DNA from: Cryptomeria japonica
Taxonomy: Eukaryota > Streptophyta > Pinopsida > Cupressales > Cupressaceae
Reading direction: 5' to 3'
Assembly: GCF_030272615.1 (NCBI RefSeq)
Contig: NC_081409.1
Span: forward strand, 241,386,332-241,450,331
DNA: 64,000 nt
The notes under the pieces are model-generated. The model saw nothing but the letters and a program-made list of their open reading frames with translations, was not told the DNA's origin and made no database searches. How positions within the stretch are numbered: the first letter of the stretch is position 1; each line of letters opens with the position of its first letter. This document shows, one piece after another, positions 1 to 11,504 of this stretch. The position numbers and the translations under genes are program-made.

Positions 1-345
1 AACTATTTGCAAGCAACCACTTGTCACAAAATTGAGATCAAGCAATAATAAAATGCTCAACAAGCTAAGAATTTTGTATTGATTACACAAAGGAATTATG
101 TTACAAATGAATGAGTCCTTATGAAAAGGATGAATAAAACCCTAGATGCAAACTCTAAAGCTAGATTAAATTAGCTAGTGCCAAGTGTCACAATCATGAT
201 GGATGAGACAACTCAAACTATTATTAGCCCGATTTGATAAAAAGAAAAAAACACCTAAGTTTAGCTTAAACAAATAAAGTAATTAAAGGACCTAATTATT
301 TAAATAATTGGACAGTTTCTTAATTACCCCAACAAAAGGGATCCT

Positions 346-1068
346 TGAAGGTTTTTCATTTGAGGTGATATTCATAAGAGTCAGCCAATGATCTGAGCCT
401 CCAAATTGTATAATATTTCTAAGACAAAGCTAGCAAATGACAACAACTAATTAAAATTTAACAAGAAATTGATCCAATTTGCAAAGAAAACTCTCGACCC
501 CTACCCTTTTGTTGCTCCAAGTAAACCATCCTATCTTTGAAAAAACATAAGCCTAAGTTGCTTGAGAGTTTGCCTCCTTTTCTCTCCTCGAGAAAAAGAG
601 TGGCATCAAAGTCTCCCTTAATCACCAAATTATTCTCCAAAACAGTCCCCCTAAAATCTTTCATCCTATCCCAAAAAAGTTTCCTATCGTTTTCCAAATT
701 ATAACCATGGAGATATTAGTAAGGACCAAATTGTTGAACCCTTGAATATCTTTGAGCTTTCTAGATAAAAAGTGGTCTGTCTTGTAATTCGACACCCCTG
801 TAAGCCTAGATTTATTCCATACCACTACCAAACCACCCGAAGTTCTAATACCATCCTCATTGAGCCCTTCCCCATTCTTCCAAATCTACAAAATCATCTC
901 AATCATGGAAGAAGCGTCCACCTTGGTTTCTTGTAGAAGTAACACATCAAGGATTTTAACCTCCATCAACCGCTTAAGCAAGTGACATTTCTTTGGGTCA
1001 TTTAGGCCATACACATTCCAATTGATAAATTTCATTTCTTTTGTGACACTACGAGGTGCTCGCCTCAC
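346..1068 (-). pseudogene. LINE ORF2 endonuclease domain, decayed fragment
   Basis: Read on the minus strand, this is the N-terminal apurinic-type endonuclease (exonuclease/endonuclease/phosphatase fold) of a plant L1-type LINE. Visible blocks in order are MKFINWNVYGLNDPKK and LLLQETKVD (about 1035-915), GGLVVVWNKSRLTGV (about 840-790), LVIKGDFDATLFLEE-K-GG (about 640-570) and SDHWLTLMNI (about 395-365). These match the N-W-N-x-R-G, Q-E-T/K, G-D-F-N and S-D-H family motifs. The asparagine of GDFN is D here. Frame changes near 880 and 700 and an in-frame stop break it, and the reverse transcriptase that should follow (below 346) is absent. Its partner is the ORF1 relic at 1440-2420, same strand. 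Confidence 0.8.
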
Positions 1069-1439
1069 TTATTAACATACTTGTTCAAGGTGTCATGTGT
1101 GGCATTCCCAATATCCACCAATGCATTGTGCTTAACTTTGCTAACATTTATTTTTTTGCCATTGGGATTGACCCCTCCTATATCCATTATAAGTTACTCT
1201 TCCCCTTCCTACCACTTCTTATCAACACACTTCATGAATTTTCCTTATCCTCAACAAAAACACCATTTCCCAATTTCTCGTCTTCCTCCCTGATTTCTTC
1301 CCAAAAATTTGTCATGGGGATGCTCTCCTTCAATTGGAGAACTTTAAGAGGGCTTCCTTTTCTACCAGACCTAGGCAAGCTATGGGGATCCTTATCCAAG
1401 CTTCCCTTACTACTTTCGGTGGATGTAATATCAACTTAT

Positions 1440-2420
1440 CCTAAATAAAGCGAGGCAGAAGGGTCATGTAACAATTCCTCTAAATCCTTCCTCGAATCAA
1501 CTGGATTCTTTGGAGTAGGATTAATAGCTTATTGTCCTCTAACCTACGCCTTGACACCTTTGGCCATCTAGAGAGAAAGAACTAAGTGAATGAGGTGTAG
1601 AAGTTCACTCTCTATTCTCATTAGAAATTCCTTGGTTGTTAGTATCCCTACCACCACAAGAATCTCTAGCATTCATAAAGCAACACTTGACCAAGTGGTC
1701 AACCCTTTTGTATTTGAAACACCTAATGGGAAGGCACTCACATTCAAGCTCCTACAACTACTCACCCAAAACAAACGAAAGACTAATTAAGTGTCAGATC
1801 AACATTCTTAGATCCATATAACACTAATTTTGACATAGGAGGCCACCTAACCACTAGAATTTAGATTTGAGCTATAGATAAAGCCAATTACCAATAAACT
1901 TAAAAATTTTCTCAAATAATAATTCTTATGGCAATTTGAACATTTTTTATCCAGATCAGAGCCTCCTTAATAACCTCCACATGGGGTCAAAAACAGATGT
2001 CCATCTCTTAATTTATAGCTCTATGTTGCCCATAACTAGGGTCCTTCCTTTAGCTCACTATCTCTTTCAAAATCTGACCGAAAGACGATTTACAAGAACC
2101 CTAAAGCCAAAAAGAAAACTTATGGGGAAAGTTCGACCCATTTTTTCCCAATCCAAACCTTTATTTTATCCATAGAGAGCCAAATCTTGACAAGCTTGGT
2201 GATAAACACATGCTTCCTTAACTTTTTAACCTTTGAGTTGAGGAACTCCTTTGGGATGCAGATCTGTGAGATTTCATTTGAGTTGTCCAAATTGACGCTG
2301 TCAATGAACATTCACAAACCACTCAAGGAGGCATCATTGAGTTCAACATCAACCTCTATGAGTAGAGTCCTTAAAGCCCTCCCTTCATCTAGCTTGATCG
2401 TCTTACCATCATCCACTATT
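1440..2420 (-). pseudogene. LINE ORF1 (DUF4283-type gag-like protein), decayed
   Basis: The minus strand carries a worn ORF1 of a plant LINE directly upstream of the endonuclease relic. Around 2311-2120 there is a DUF4283-like stretch including HVFITKLVKIWLSMDKIKVWI. Around 1950-1860 there are pieces resembling the conserved LP...IWTEE.F.KIGNWLG region. Around 1725-1685 there is a zinc-knuckle relic CFKYKRVDHLVKC, in which the second cysteine is tyrosine. In family members this protein binds the LINE RNA. Several stops and frame changes make it non-functional. Plus-strand open frames over the same bases (1056-1448, 2187-2615) are antisense shadows. Confidence 0.65.
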
Positions 2421-2621
2421 TCTCCTTCTTCCTTGCATTCACTCACATTAATTGTTCCTTTGTTGTACTTAACCTCCAAAACTTCGGTCTCCCTTGCATT
2501 TTGTCCCTCTTTTGAAATTCACATATTTGCTTATTTCATTCAACAACTACTAATTATTTTTATTTCACTTCATTCCTTTTATTCTTTGTATATTATTAAT
2601 TTATTATGCTTGTAATATCTT

Positions 2622-2770
2622 TATATTTATATCATATTAAATTTTTAAGAACATTAAGATTAATATTGTTATATTATTATAGTTAGAATTGATATTTCTT
2701 CCTATTTGTATCAGATTATATTTTCAAGAACATTAATAGTAATATTATTATATTATTATATTATTATATA
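2622..2770. repeat. AT-rich tandem duplication, about 80-bp unit
   Basis: Two imperfect copies of a unit follow one another: a tattt-tat stretch, then ttttaagaacattaa or ttcaagaacattaa, then an interrupted tta/ttattata tail. The second copy ends in a longer (TTA)n-like run. Local slippage is the simplest origin. Confidence 0.6.
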
Positions 2771-3882
2771 ATTGCCCACTAGATTTAAGAATCCTCACGC
2801 CTAAATTTTTTTGTTGGGAAAGTTGTCGTTGCCGGTAAAGGTGTGGGTTGTGGTCTGGAGTGCTCACACATTGTTTAAGAATTAAGATCCCAATGTTGAT
2901 GCTGCAAAGAAAGAATATGATCTCGAAATAAGTTTGAAATTGAAAGTAAGTGGCTGATGATAAACAAGAGATAGATCTAGACCTTCATGATTAACAACAA
3001 AGGTAGTAGAGGTGGGAGCAGGTATCCTCAATGGGACTATGGTGTCCTCATCAAATGTGTGTGTTCATCTTTCTCCAAATCTTTCTTCATCTAGAAACTT
3101 AGATTTTCTAGAGTACAACCCTCTCAAAGGAAGTGAAATATAATAATATGTAAAAATCAACGAGTTCATCATTTTGGTTTGATGATTATTCGGTTCCAAA
3201 TCTCCCATTTTGGCTTTGGCAAAGGTTGCAGAATCCAACTTCATACCTACAAAGGGTATTTGGTTGAAAGTTTCTAAAACCTTTCAACAAATCCATTTTG
3301 TGCATATCCTTTAGAAGCATTCTATTTGATGACCACTTTTTGAGGAATAGTGTTGCATGCCAATTCTGTCAAATGACTCGCGTTCTTTTTTTGTGCTTCC
3401 ACCTTTTGCATACTTGTCTTTTGAAGTAGATAGAACTACAAAATTGATGCCATAGCCCATTTTAAAGCTTCTATTTCAGTACAAACCAAAGGGGTACTCT
3501 TAAAGGTCGTGGAGTTCTACGCTTACTAAGTGCATTTTCTTGAAAGTTTCTAAACCTTTGTAAACACATCCATTCAATGTATACCCTACAAACTTGACAT
3601 TCCATAAGGTATATCTCTTTGAGGTAATTTGTGAAGCCAAATTGGACTCTAGATAGATTGCACCATGTTGTCCATGGTGCCAAGAAGATCGAAAAAGTTT
3701 GCTATAAAAATACTACAAAACCCCACCAAAGCAAAATTCCTTTTGAAATAAATCCTATCTTCCTATAGTTGATCCTTCAATCTATCCACAATAAATATAA
3801 TTTAAAATATCTGGGTTGTAGTGCTGCAAGATTCTTGATATCGAGACAAATATTTTTGTAGCCTTTTGAATTAACATATTGA
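2771..3882. other. Non-genic stretch, one weak internal repeat
   Basis: No gene is recognisable. A roughly 55-bp imperfect direct repeat sits at about 3263-3318 and 3540-3595 (ttgaaagtttctaaa followed by a catcc/tccatt-rich tail). A 70-codon minus-strand open frame overlaps the second copy but matches no family I recognise. Confidence 0.4.
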
Positions 3883-3949
3883 ATGCAAGTTAAAGTTTAT
3901 TTCAGGTGGAGCAAGGAATGTTTTTATCATAAAGTCACTTCATTGCAAC

Positions 3950-4451
3950 ACAACACAATATGGATGAGTAAATGGAACATATTTTTTAATTTGTGCCTCA
4001 TGACTAGTAAGGAGATAAAGGCTTTTGTGATGGATAAGTTCCACAAGCATATTTGGTGTAAAGGGCTAAGGAGAAAGAATAATTATTATATCAATGACTT
4101 CAATCCCACTTTTGACCATCATCAAAAAGCATATATAGGGGTTGATATTTCATGGGGAGCCAAAATTTGCATAGCTCATTAAAAACTTACTCTCATCAAC
4201 TTCGTTGTGAAATTGGACATTGGAAAAGACCAAAAGAAGTTTAGGAAGAAATAGTGTGTATTTTTTGCACTTTCAGGCATGTGGAAACATAAAAGCATTT
4301 CATTTTCGAGTGTGACGCCTTCAAGGATAGCAGAGATAGTTATGCGCATATCTTGACAACTAGCTCCTAGTATAATTTATTTAGTAAGGGATTTGTTGAG
4401 AAGTTAGGGGCACTCATCATCACCTTGCATAGGAAGAGGATGAAATTGTAA
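3950..4451 (+). pseudogene. LINE reverse-transcriptase 3' end (C-terminal zinc-finger-like region)
   Basis: The plus strand encodes the far C-terminal end of a LINE ORF2. From about 4060 the frame gives GLRRKNNYYINDFNP, then after a one-base shift near 4182 HQLRCEIGHWKRPKE, CIFCTFRHVE, KHFIFECDAFKDSRD and finally ITLHRKRMKL before the stop at about 4450. The CxxC...HxxxxC arrangement is the cysteine-histidine motif that ends plant LINE ORF2 proteins. Three in-frame stops are present. It lies opposite in strand to the LINE relic at 346-2420, so it is a second insertion or a rearranged piece. Confidence 0.7.
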
Positions 4452-5980
4452 AATTCGATTTGATAAGGCAGTCGATCCCATAGGTTATTTTTAGCTTTGT
4501 GGACATTAATATTTCTTCTTCTTCTTTAGAGTTTTAATTATAGTTATGAACGATAGCAAAACCACCAATAATTTTGGATTTACTCTTCATTGACATCATA
4601 AATCATAAATTTTCATTGACTTTAATTCATAATTTCAATTTATAACATAATTTTTTCATAACTCCAATTCATAATTTCGCACATTTGATTTTTTTTTGTT
4701 GTTGTTGGAAAACGTGTCATTGCCTATAAAGTTGTGAGTGCTATTAATATCATTGATTTTTAATAAGCAAGATGTGTGTAAATTTATAAAATAATTATAT
4801 TATTAGTCTTGTCTTGTACGAATATAAAATTTCTCGAGAAAAAGAAGAGAGAGCTGTAGTAGGTTGAGCTCTACAAAAGTGACAAAAATGTTCTCAAATC
4901 TATTAATTACAAATGGAAAACAAGGACAAAAGCCTTGGTCTTGCTAAAGCATACAAATGGAAAATTGGAGCTTTATTTGGTAAATTTCAAGATTATTTAA
5001 AGAGCATGTCAAAATTAATTAATCTTATGAAAATGTAAAAAACTTTCAATGATTATGTATATTATTGTTTTCAAGCATAAATTTGTGAAAACCTGCACAA
5101 ATTTTGTATGTTAATTATTGTGAGAAGCATAAATTAGTGAAAGCTTGCAAAGATTTTGTAAATAATAGTAGGTCATAAATTTTTCAAAAATAATCAGTCA
5201 AATTCTGGAAATTTGAGATATGGGACGATTGCCCTTCTCTCCTTAGGAGTCTTTTCAAAATGAAAAAAAAAAACTTAAAGCAGTTAACTGGTAAGGAAAT
5301 GTACCAAATACTATAAATTCTACCGAGAGTGATTAATTCAAAACTATTTTTTCACGCTAGCTCAAAGTAATATTTAAGAATTGTCTCCAAAAAATGTTCT
5401 AAATTAGCTTGATTATGGTGTAGTTGTCACCAAAACGTCACACCCATGTCCCCACTCGTGACAACTTTCTAATTAAGTTGCATCTAGAAAATAGGATTTG
5501 GGATGATTTTAATAAGTTTAATTAGTCTATAGTATGGATGAAATTATCCCAATTATAGTCTAGATAATTTTAGAACACACAAAATTATCCCAATTCCTAT
5601 AGTCTAAATGCAACTTAATAACTTGCAATAAATTCAAATAACTATTTCTCAATAAATTGTCCAAGCAAATTATTTTTATCTCTAAGTGGTAGCTATAACG
5701 AGGGCACTCGTAAGGGAATAACTCAAGCTCAAATCTCTTGCCCCAAAAAACAACACCATAACTATAACAAACATTATGAAGTTGTGAGACTAAACTTTTT
5801 ACATTCTTCTTCAAAGGTTGTCTAAATCATATGTCTTATTTCTACATAGTATTTGTGTAATTATTTTGGCTTCATTTAAGTTATGAAGGGAGTGCAAGAG
5901 GAGCTCCAAAATTGGTTATTGACACCTATCGACCCAATTCCCAATCCAATCCTTTTACACCAACTTAAGTTATTCACAAT
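4452..5980. other. AT-rich non-genic DNA
   Basis: No coding region is supported. A short stretch near 4690-4735 (tttttgttgttgttggaaaa, then gtcattgcc and aaagttgtgagtg) resembles one near 2808-2850, suggesting a shared degraded repeat. The 84-codon minus-strand frame at 5560-5814 has no recognisable domain. Confidence 0.4.
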
Positions 5981-5989
5981 ACATGAATC

Positions 5990-6460
5990 TCACTTTTCCA
6001 AATTTTCATTGTGCAAAAATCCACTCCGAATCATGACAAACTCATCTATAAGAAATCAACATAAAAAATAAAGAATAAGTATATTTACTTCAGTCAATTT
6101 CCATTACATAATGTCAATTATATATATGTACTTCAGTCAACTTACTCTCTCAAAATTTTGTTTGGAAGAAATCACCTCTAATTCATGACGACTTTAATTC
6201 ATGACGACACCATCTGCAAAAGGTGAACATCAATATCAACCACAAAGAAGACATATCAACCAACAACATCAACTACAAAAAAAAAAGACAACAATCCTAG
6301 CTTGAATTATATTTACTTTAGTCAACTTTCGTTACATAACACCTTCAAAATTTCATCACTCTAGTTCCATCCTACTATTACTACTTACCCACTATTCCCA
6401 TCATGACAAGATCATCTTCAAAAGATGATTATCAACAACAAAAAAGACATATCAATGATC
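5990..6460. repeat. Imperfect multi-copy repeat block
   Basis: Several phrases recur in order: atttactt(c/t)agtcaa...ttacataa (about 6085, 6130 and 6309), an a(a/t)tcatgac run with a catct(g/t)caaaa(g)-gatg tail (about 6030, 6195, 6402) and aagacatatcaa (about 6249, 6444). The copies are spaced roughly 100-200 bp and heavily diverged. No coding content. Confidence 0.45.
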
Positions 6461-7120
6461 AAAATCAAATCTGTGCACTATAATCTATTTCATGAATTAA
6501 TTGTTTCCTTACATTATAAAACAGCATATAGTGAAAAATCCTAAAGTATTTATAAAGTGGATCTCAATTATTAATTTATGTTTATTATAAAGTGTTATAA
6601 ATTATTATCATTATTAAATTCACTTCTCATATTCTTTGATATTTGTATCTTTTAATATATAATTAACATATATTTTACTATCCAAATAACCATTACACCT
6701 CCTTTTAATACAAGTGCTTATTTATTTTATAAAAATATATACCTGTATCTTCCCCATTACCGTTTGGCGCCTTATTATCATTCAATTCCAGAGCATTGTA
6801 TATCTCGAAGCTGCTGATTCAGGGCATTTTGTTCGAAATCGGAGCAGGATTAGTACAATGTTAACAATCCAGGTAACTTCTCATTTTTCCTTTTCACCAT
6901 TCTTCTTCCTGCACCCTCACTTGACTCGAACGTGGGTCTAAATGCCCTGTTTACCGTAAATTTAGCATAGACCCACTGAACGAAATGGCAAAATTTGACT
7001 ACCCCTTTTTTCTAATTATATGAATAATCAGTCTTAAGTTTTCGGGGCGTTATAAGAGCTTTGTAATCCTCATTAAAGCTACATTTTCATGGAAAAAATT
7101 ACAGAGAAAAGGGTTATCTG
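6461..7120. other. Non-genic AT-rich stretch
   Basis: No gene, RNA or clear element terminus is seen. The 75-codon frame at 6714-6941 has no domain that I recognise. Confidence 0.4.
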
Positions 7121-7341
7121 GAGCCCAATTTGAGACGTAATGTCGAAGGTTTAAGAATGCTTATAGTTCAGAAATAAAGAGCCCAATTTCATTTTTCCCA
7201 TATTTAAGGCTTAAAAATTAAGAGCCCAATTTCGGTTTTCTTATATCTAAGATTTAAGAATATTTATTTTTCAGAAATTACGAGCTCAATTTTTTTTCTC
7301 CAATAATTACGGTTTAGGGATGTTTATTACTCGGAAGTTAA
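7121..7341. repeat. Four-unit diverged tandem repeat
   Basis: Each unit opens with gag(c/t)(c/t)caatt: starts at 7121, 7179, 7222 and 7282. Spacing is 58, 43, 60 and about 60 bp. Units 1, 3 and 4 also share a (gg/ga)ttta(a/g)g(a/g)at(g/a)-tta interior and a tc(a/g)gaa(a/g)tta end. The second unit lacks about 17 bp. The array is old. Confidence 0.6.
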
Positions 7342-7499
7342 ATATAGGTACTCATCTTTGGGAAGCTGGCTTCGGAGTGCAAGTCCCTGGGTTAATGTGT
7401 TGTTACTCTTAGATGCAAACATGAATAGCAGTTTCAGCGTCATCAGCTATACACTGGACTGCAAATGGACGAGCAGCTATACTATGAATTTCAATTAGG

Positions 7500-7730
7500 C
7501 CAGCAACCAAGGTGGTGGAGCGCCCCAGCATGCTAATAAGAGATAACTAGGTTCAAGTCCCAGTTTGTTCATAAATTATCTAGCGTGTTCTTTTGGTTAC
7601 AACTGCACTTGCTTAGAAAAAGTCCTTTGACGAATGCGGAGTACTTCATTATTTCTCTGGATGGTTCCTGAGTGGTGCATTGTCCACTCTCTTGCTTGTC
7701 AATGACAAAAGTTAAAATGAAATGAATTAG
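7500..7730 (+). mobile_element. Possible tRNA-derived SINE
   Basis: TGGTGGAGCGCC (7512-7523) resembles an RNA polymerase III A box, and GGTTCAAGTCC (7550-7560) is a good B box, about 38 bp apart as in a tRNA. The surrounding bases do not fold into a proper tRNA, so a tRNA-derived SINE head is more likely. No target-site duplication or poly-A tail was securely placed; the right end is a guess. Confidence 0.35.
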
Positions 7731-9800
7731 AATTGACAGACGAAAGTGCCTATCTTAAATGGGTCACATTGATTTGATCGCCCATAGTTGAGCTTAGACC
7801 GTGTTGGATGGAGAGGATGATTTTATTCTTGTATGAGAGGAAGAAATCTATCTAGTCTTTTTTGCAGCCTTGACTTACCTAGGCTCTTACAAATCTCTCG
7901 GTACAAGAGCACGCAAGTTATTTAGGTTGTGGTTGTCATCCATGTCTTGTCTGTTAATCTACAAGTTATTTAATACAGTGGCACATCCCTATGATGGAAT
8001 TTGGATCCATTAATTCTTTTCTCTGAGTGGGAAAGTATGCTTAGGGTCAGTAAGCTCAATTACTAGCATTACTTAATTTATTTTGGCTAAATTAAAAATA
8101 AAATACTAGGATTAGATGGATTGGATTGGTAATGTTTACCCTGGAAAGCTAACCCGTGCCCCTAAACTCTAATACGGTAACACAAAAAACGACAATAGAC
8201 ATTCATTAACTTACAGCCTATCTTCAAACAACCAATGCTGCTGGCATTACAATCTGGCAAAAGTGCAAGTGACCGCTTCCTCGCTCATTGTCATCGTTCT
8301 TTTTGATTTTTGTACTGTAAGGAGAGAGTTGCAATTGGAAGTTGAACGCAGAACAGCAATATGATGATTGGTTTGACTAGTTCACAAAAATATAATATTA
8401 TACATCATAATTATAAATGTCAATAATAACTCATGGATATTAAATGTCCTTGTACTTAGTATTGGTTGTGTGGTTTTGGACCTTTTGTGCACAAACCATG
8501 AATTTTATAAATATGTATTATTCATTTATATAAATTTTTTTCTGACATTTCAATGCCGTTTTGCACTAGGGTTCTTGGGTAATTGACCATTCTATTACCC
8601 ATTTTCTGGTAATACATGCTTGATACATGAGCTTTGTCCAATTGAAACCCAAATAATTACAAGTTTGAACACTATATAAGATAATATGTAAAGTTTCCTT
8701 CTCCCACAAGGTGGTCGCATACACTCATGAGGTGCTCTGTGACCTAAAAACAAATTACATAAAATTACAATAAATGAATTAAATTTTAAATTATAATAAT
8801 GATGTATACTATGCTAAATTAGCACACCGTGTCAGCATGGTGCTGTAGCATCTTGGAGTGACATGACATACAATTAGATAGTTTAAATTTCATAGTCATG
8901 TATGCACAGTGGGTCTTTTCTTTTGTTCTTTGGGAAGGTTTACAATTTACATCATATCAGCTTCTTATGCATTCGTGACAGAATGAAAAGAAAAGAAAAT
9001 TTCTTGTACTCAAAATTACAACTAGTTAAAACAACAATGAAGTGAAAAGAAGCTCCGAAAAGTGGCAGCAAGGTAAAACTAACTTAAAAGCACGACTTAA
9101 AAGAGCCCAACTAATAGGGGGAAGGAACCCAATGCAGGCAAACCCTAACATGTTAGGTCTATAATTCTATGCAATGAGAAAGGAAGATCTGTTACAAAAA
9201 AATAGAAAAATATAGGGCCCACATTGCTGGTTCAGGTTTGGTATGGTTGGGTTTGCTTGTAATATATATAAAATCGTTAATATGATGAAAAATCTATAGC
9301 CAATTCTAAAGAAGGTCAAACATTGGAAGTCTGAAGAATAATACGAAATAATATTTGTACCATTATAGGATGAAATGCACTTAAATTTCCAATTGTTATG
9401 AAATGAAATATGTGGTAACATTTCCATTTAGCAAAGCTTGAAATTTGTATTGGAATGACCAAATAGATGTGTTACTCTTGGATCTGGTGTGTATCATTTC
9501 ATATCAGATATACAGACACCGATAAATTTCTCTCTTCCAAACAAACTCTAGTAAATATTGCTTACCCTATTTTGTAGTTGTTACTGTACAGTTAAAACTT
9601 GGTTTTATGCGTAACATTTTATGTATACTCTTGTTGGAACTCATTTATCTACTCTCGTACTGAAGTAGGATCTGTAATTGGATATCAAATAAACCAAATT
9701 GCTGCACCATAATATAAAAAGATGCACAGCAGTTCCTAACCACAGGTTCACTATCAGGTACAAAGAAATATGCATGCTTGGGGAGAGAAGTTAAGTAGTT
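7731..9800. other. Non-genic stretch, nothing recognised
   Basis: About 2 kb of AT-rich DNA without a supported gene. The short open frames (for example 9167-9427 minus) show no known motif. Confidence 0.4.
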
Positions 9801-9805
9801 GAACT

Positions 9806-10388
9806 TGTTGATGATATAGCTTCGGGCCTCATCCTTCTATTGATCCAATTAAGCAAATAAATAATCCTTGTCTACATGCATTTATTTGGAACCGTTTTTT
9901 TAAGAGGTGCTTCACTAAACGGTCACCACCTTTTTGTAAGTGAGACGCATTGGTTTGCAAGAGGCTGTCGATCTTAAAGAGACACATTGGTTTGCAAGGG
10001 GTCGACATCCCTTGGAGAGACGTGTTGGTTGATAGAAACCATATCGTGGTGTATTTAAAGAAGATGCTGCCCTCTTTATGTACACATCGAACGAATTAAG
10101 ACAAGTCCGTGTTACTTCAGGGAGATCAACATTGATCAGCAGATCAAGGAATACATCAGTTCCTTTATTAGTTAGATTGTGATCAAGGAACACATCATTG
10201 ATTATATAATCGCACCTAGGAGAGGTGCTATCCAATCGTAAAGTAGATTTTCTGCCTTATTCAATATAATATATGTGATATATTATTGGCTGTGTTTTTC
10301 TCCCTCAAGAAGGAGGGTAAACTGCTGTGTTAATTGTCTATTGTGTTGTGTATTTCTGCTTATTTCATTTCTGATCTTAAAATTAACA
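9806..10388 (+). repeat. 5' LTR of the gag-only element
   Basis: 583 bp, TG...CA bounded. It pairs with 16980-17610 at roughly 95% by eye apart from two length differences: the 3' LTR has one more copy of a 38-bp unit starting ttggtttgcaag and a 10-bp insertion near 17532. A ctttattcaatataatatat AT-rich run lies near the 3' part. Confidence 0.9.
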
Positions 10389-10400
10389 TTGTATTAGAGC
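10389..10400 (+). promoter_or_regulatory. Primer-binding site, initiator-tRNA-Met type
   Basis: TTGTATTAGAGC lies immediately after the 5' LTR. It differs at two positions from TGGTATCAGAGC, the usual plant Copia site that pairs with the 3' end of initiator tRNA-Met. Confidence 0.75.
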
Positions 10401-10556
10401 GGGCTTAAGAAAAGATCTGATCAGACTTGTTTTAAGCAGTCAAGTAAACCTTTATCTAGGGTAGATCTTGAAGGCATAGTATTGCAGATCTAAGGTTGCA
10501 AATTATTTCTGACCTAAGGGCAGATCTTTGAAGGAGAATTTGTGCGGAAAAAGAAG

Positions 10557-11014
10557 ATGGTGAATGGTGTCAAGGTAGAAGATAGGCTTGATGGAGCCTC
10601 AAACTTCAACTCTTGGAAACCCAGGGTACTCATTGCATTAGAGGAGAATGATCTTCTTGATTTCGTGGAACATGATATGCCCGAGCCTTCTGATGATACT
10701 GAGAAAATCCAGTGGACGAAGAATGGCACGAAAGCTAGGAAGATCTTGATAGACTCTGTGATGAGTCACCTCGTACTGATCATCTCCAAGTTGAAGTCAG
10801 CTAAAGAAATGTTTGATACTCTAAAAGGCATGTATGAGATCAACAACACCAACAGAGTCCTTGCTTTGAGACAATAACGTCACCATGTAAAAATGGATAA
10901 AGAAGATTCAGTCATCTCATTCTTTATGAAGATTGCTGATTTGAGAGATCAGTTGAGCGCTATTGGGGACATAATTGCAGACAAAGATTTTGTTATGTTG
11001 GCACTAGCTGGTCT
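10557..11014 (+). pseudogene. Gag, N-terminal part, of the gag-only element
   Basis: From the ATG at 10557 the frame gives a Copia-type Gag: VEDRLDGASNFNSWKPRV, then DLLDFVEHDMPEP, an in-frame TAA at 10875-10877, and then SVISFFMKIADLRDQLSAIG. This is the UBN2/gag-polypeptide fold common to plant Copia Gag proteins, which assemble the particle. It is cut after the codons for LALAGL by the nested Copia LTR at 11015 and resumes at 16004. Confidence 0.8.
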
Positions 11015-11444
11015 TGTTGAAATGTGGCGACTGATCAGCAAAGTACTGTACACTCAGCACGTATCCTCGCCGGGGTCTGGGTTCGGGCCGGGCCCTGGGC
11101 AGGGGTTCGGGGGCGGTAGCCCCCGAGAAATTTTTTTTTGCCGTTTTTGTTGATGAAAACCGACATTGTAATAAAACCCTAAAAAAGGCCGACTTTGTTT
11201 GTTGCCCTAAAAACGCATGTTATAAGCGGCTAGGATGCTTAAGGCATTGGAAGGTTGATCTACTGTTTTTGCTGGATAATAAGAAAGATTGGACGGCTGT
11301 GTATGGTGGACGTAACCCATTCTGGGTGAACCACGTTAAATCTTTGTGTTATCTGTGTCCTGTTTTATTTCTTTATCTTTTGTATTTAAATCTGTATATA
11401 ATTGTTAGTTCATATTTGCTCCGGATCTGCTTGAAACCCTAACA
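11015..11444 (+). repeat. 5' LTR of the nested Copia
   Basis: 430 bp, starts TGTTGAAATGTGG, ends ACCCTAACA. It carries an unusually GC-rich block at about 11067-11127 (cggggtctggg...gggcggtagcccccgag) that can form a stable hairpin, in strong contrast to the AT-rich rest. Confidence 0.95.
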
Positions 11445-11445
11445 A

Positions 11446-11458
11446 TTGGTATCAGAGC
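11446..11458 (+). promoter_or_regulatory. Primer-binding site, initiator-tRNA-Met
   Basis: TTGGTATCAGAGC follows one base after the 5' LTR and is the exact canonical plant Copia primer-binding site. Confidence 0.9.
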
Positions 11459-11504
11459 GAGGTTTTCTGTAAATTGGCAGGACTTTCAGATTTGAGTGGG
11501 AGCA

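Noticed and set aside
1056-1448. 130-codon plus-strand frame
   Set aside because: Lies antisense between and over LINE ORF1 and endonuclease relics; low-complexity L/F/S/P composition typical of an antisense shadow.
3471-3683. 70-codon minus-strand frame
   Set aside because: Overlaps a local direct repeat and shows no recognisable motif.
7500-7580. Functional tRNA gene
   Set aside because: A and B boxes are present, but acceptor, D and anticodon stems do not pair properly.
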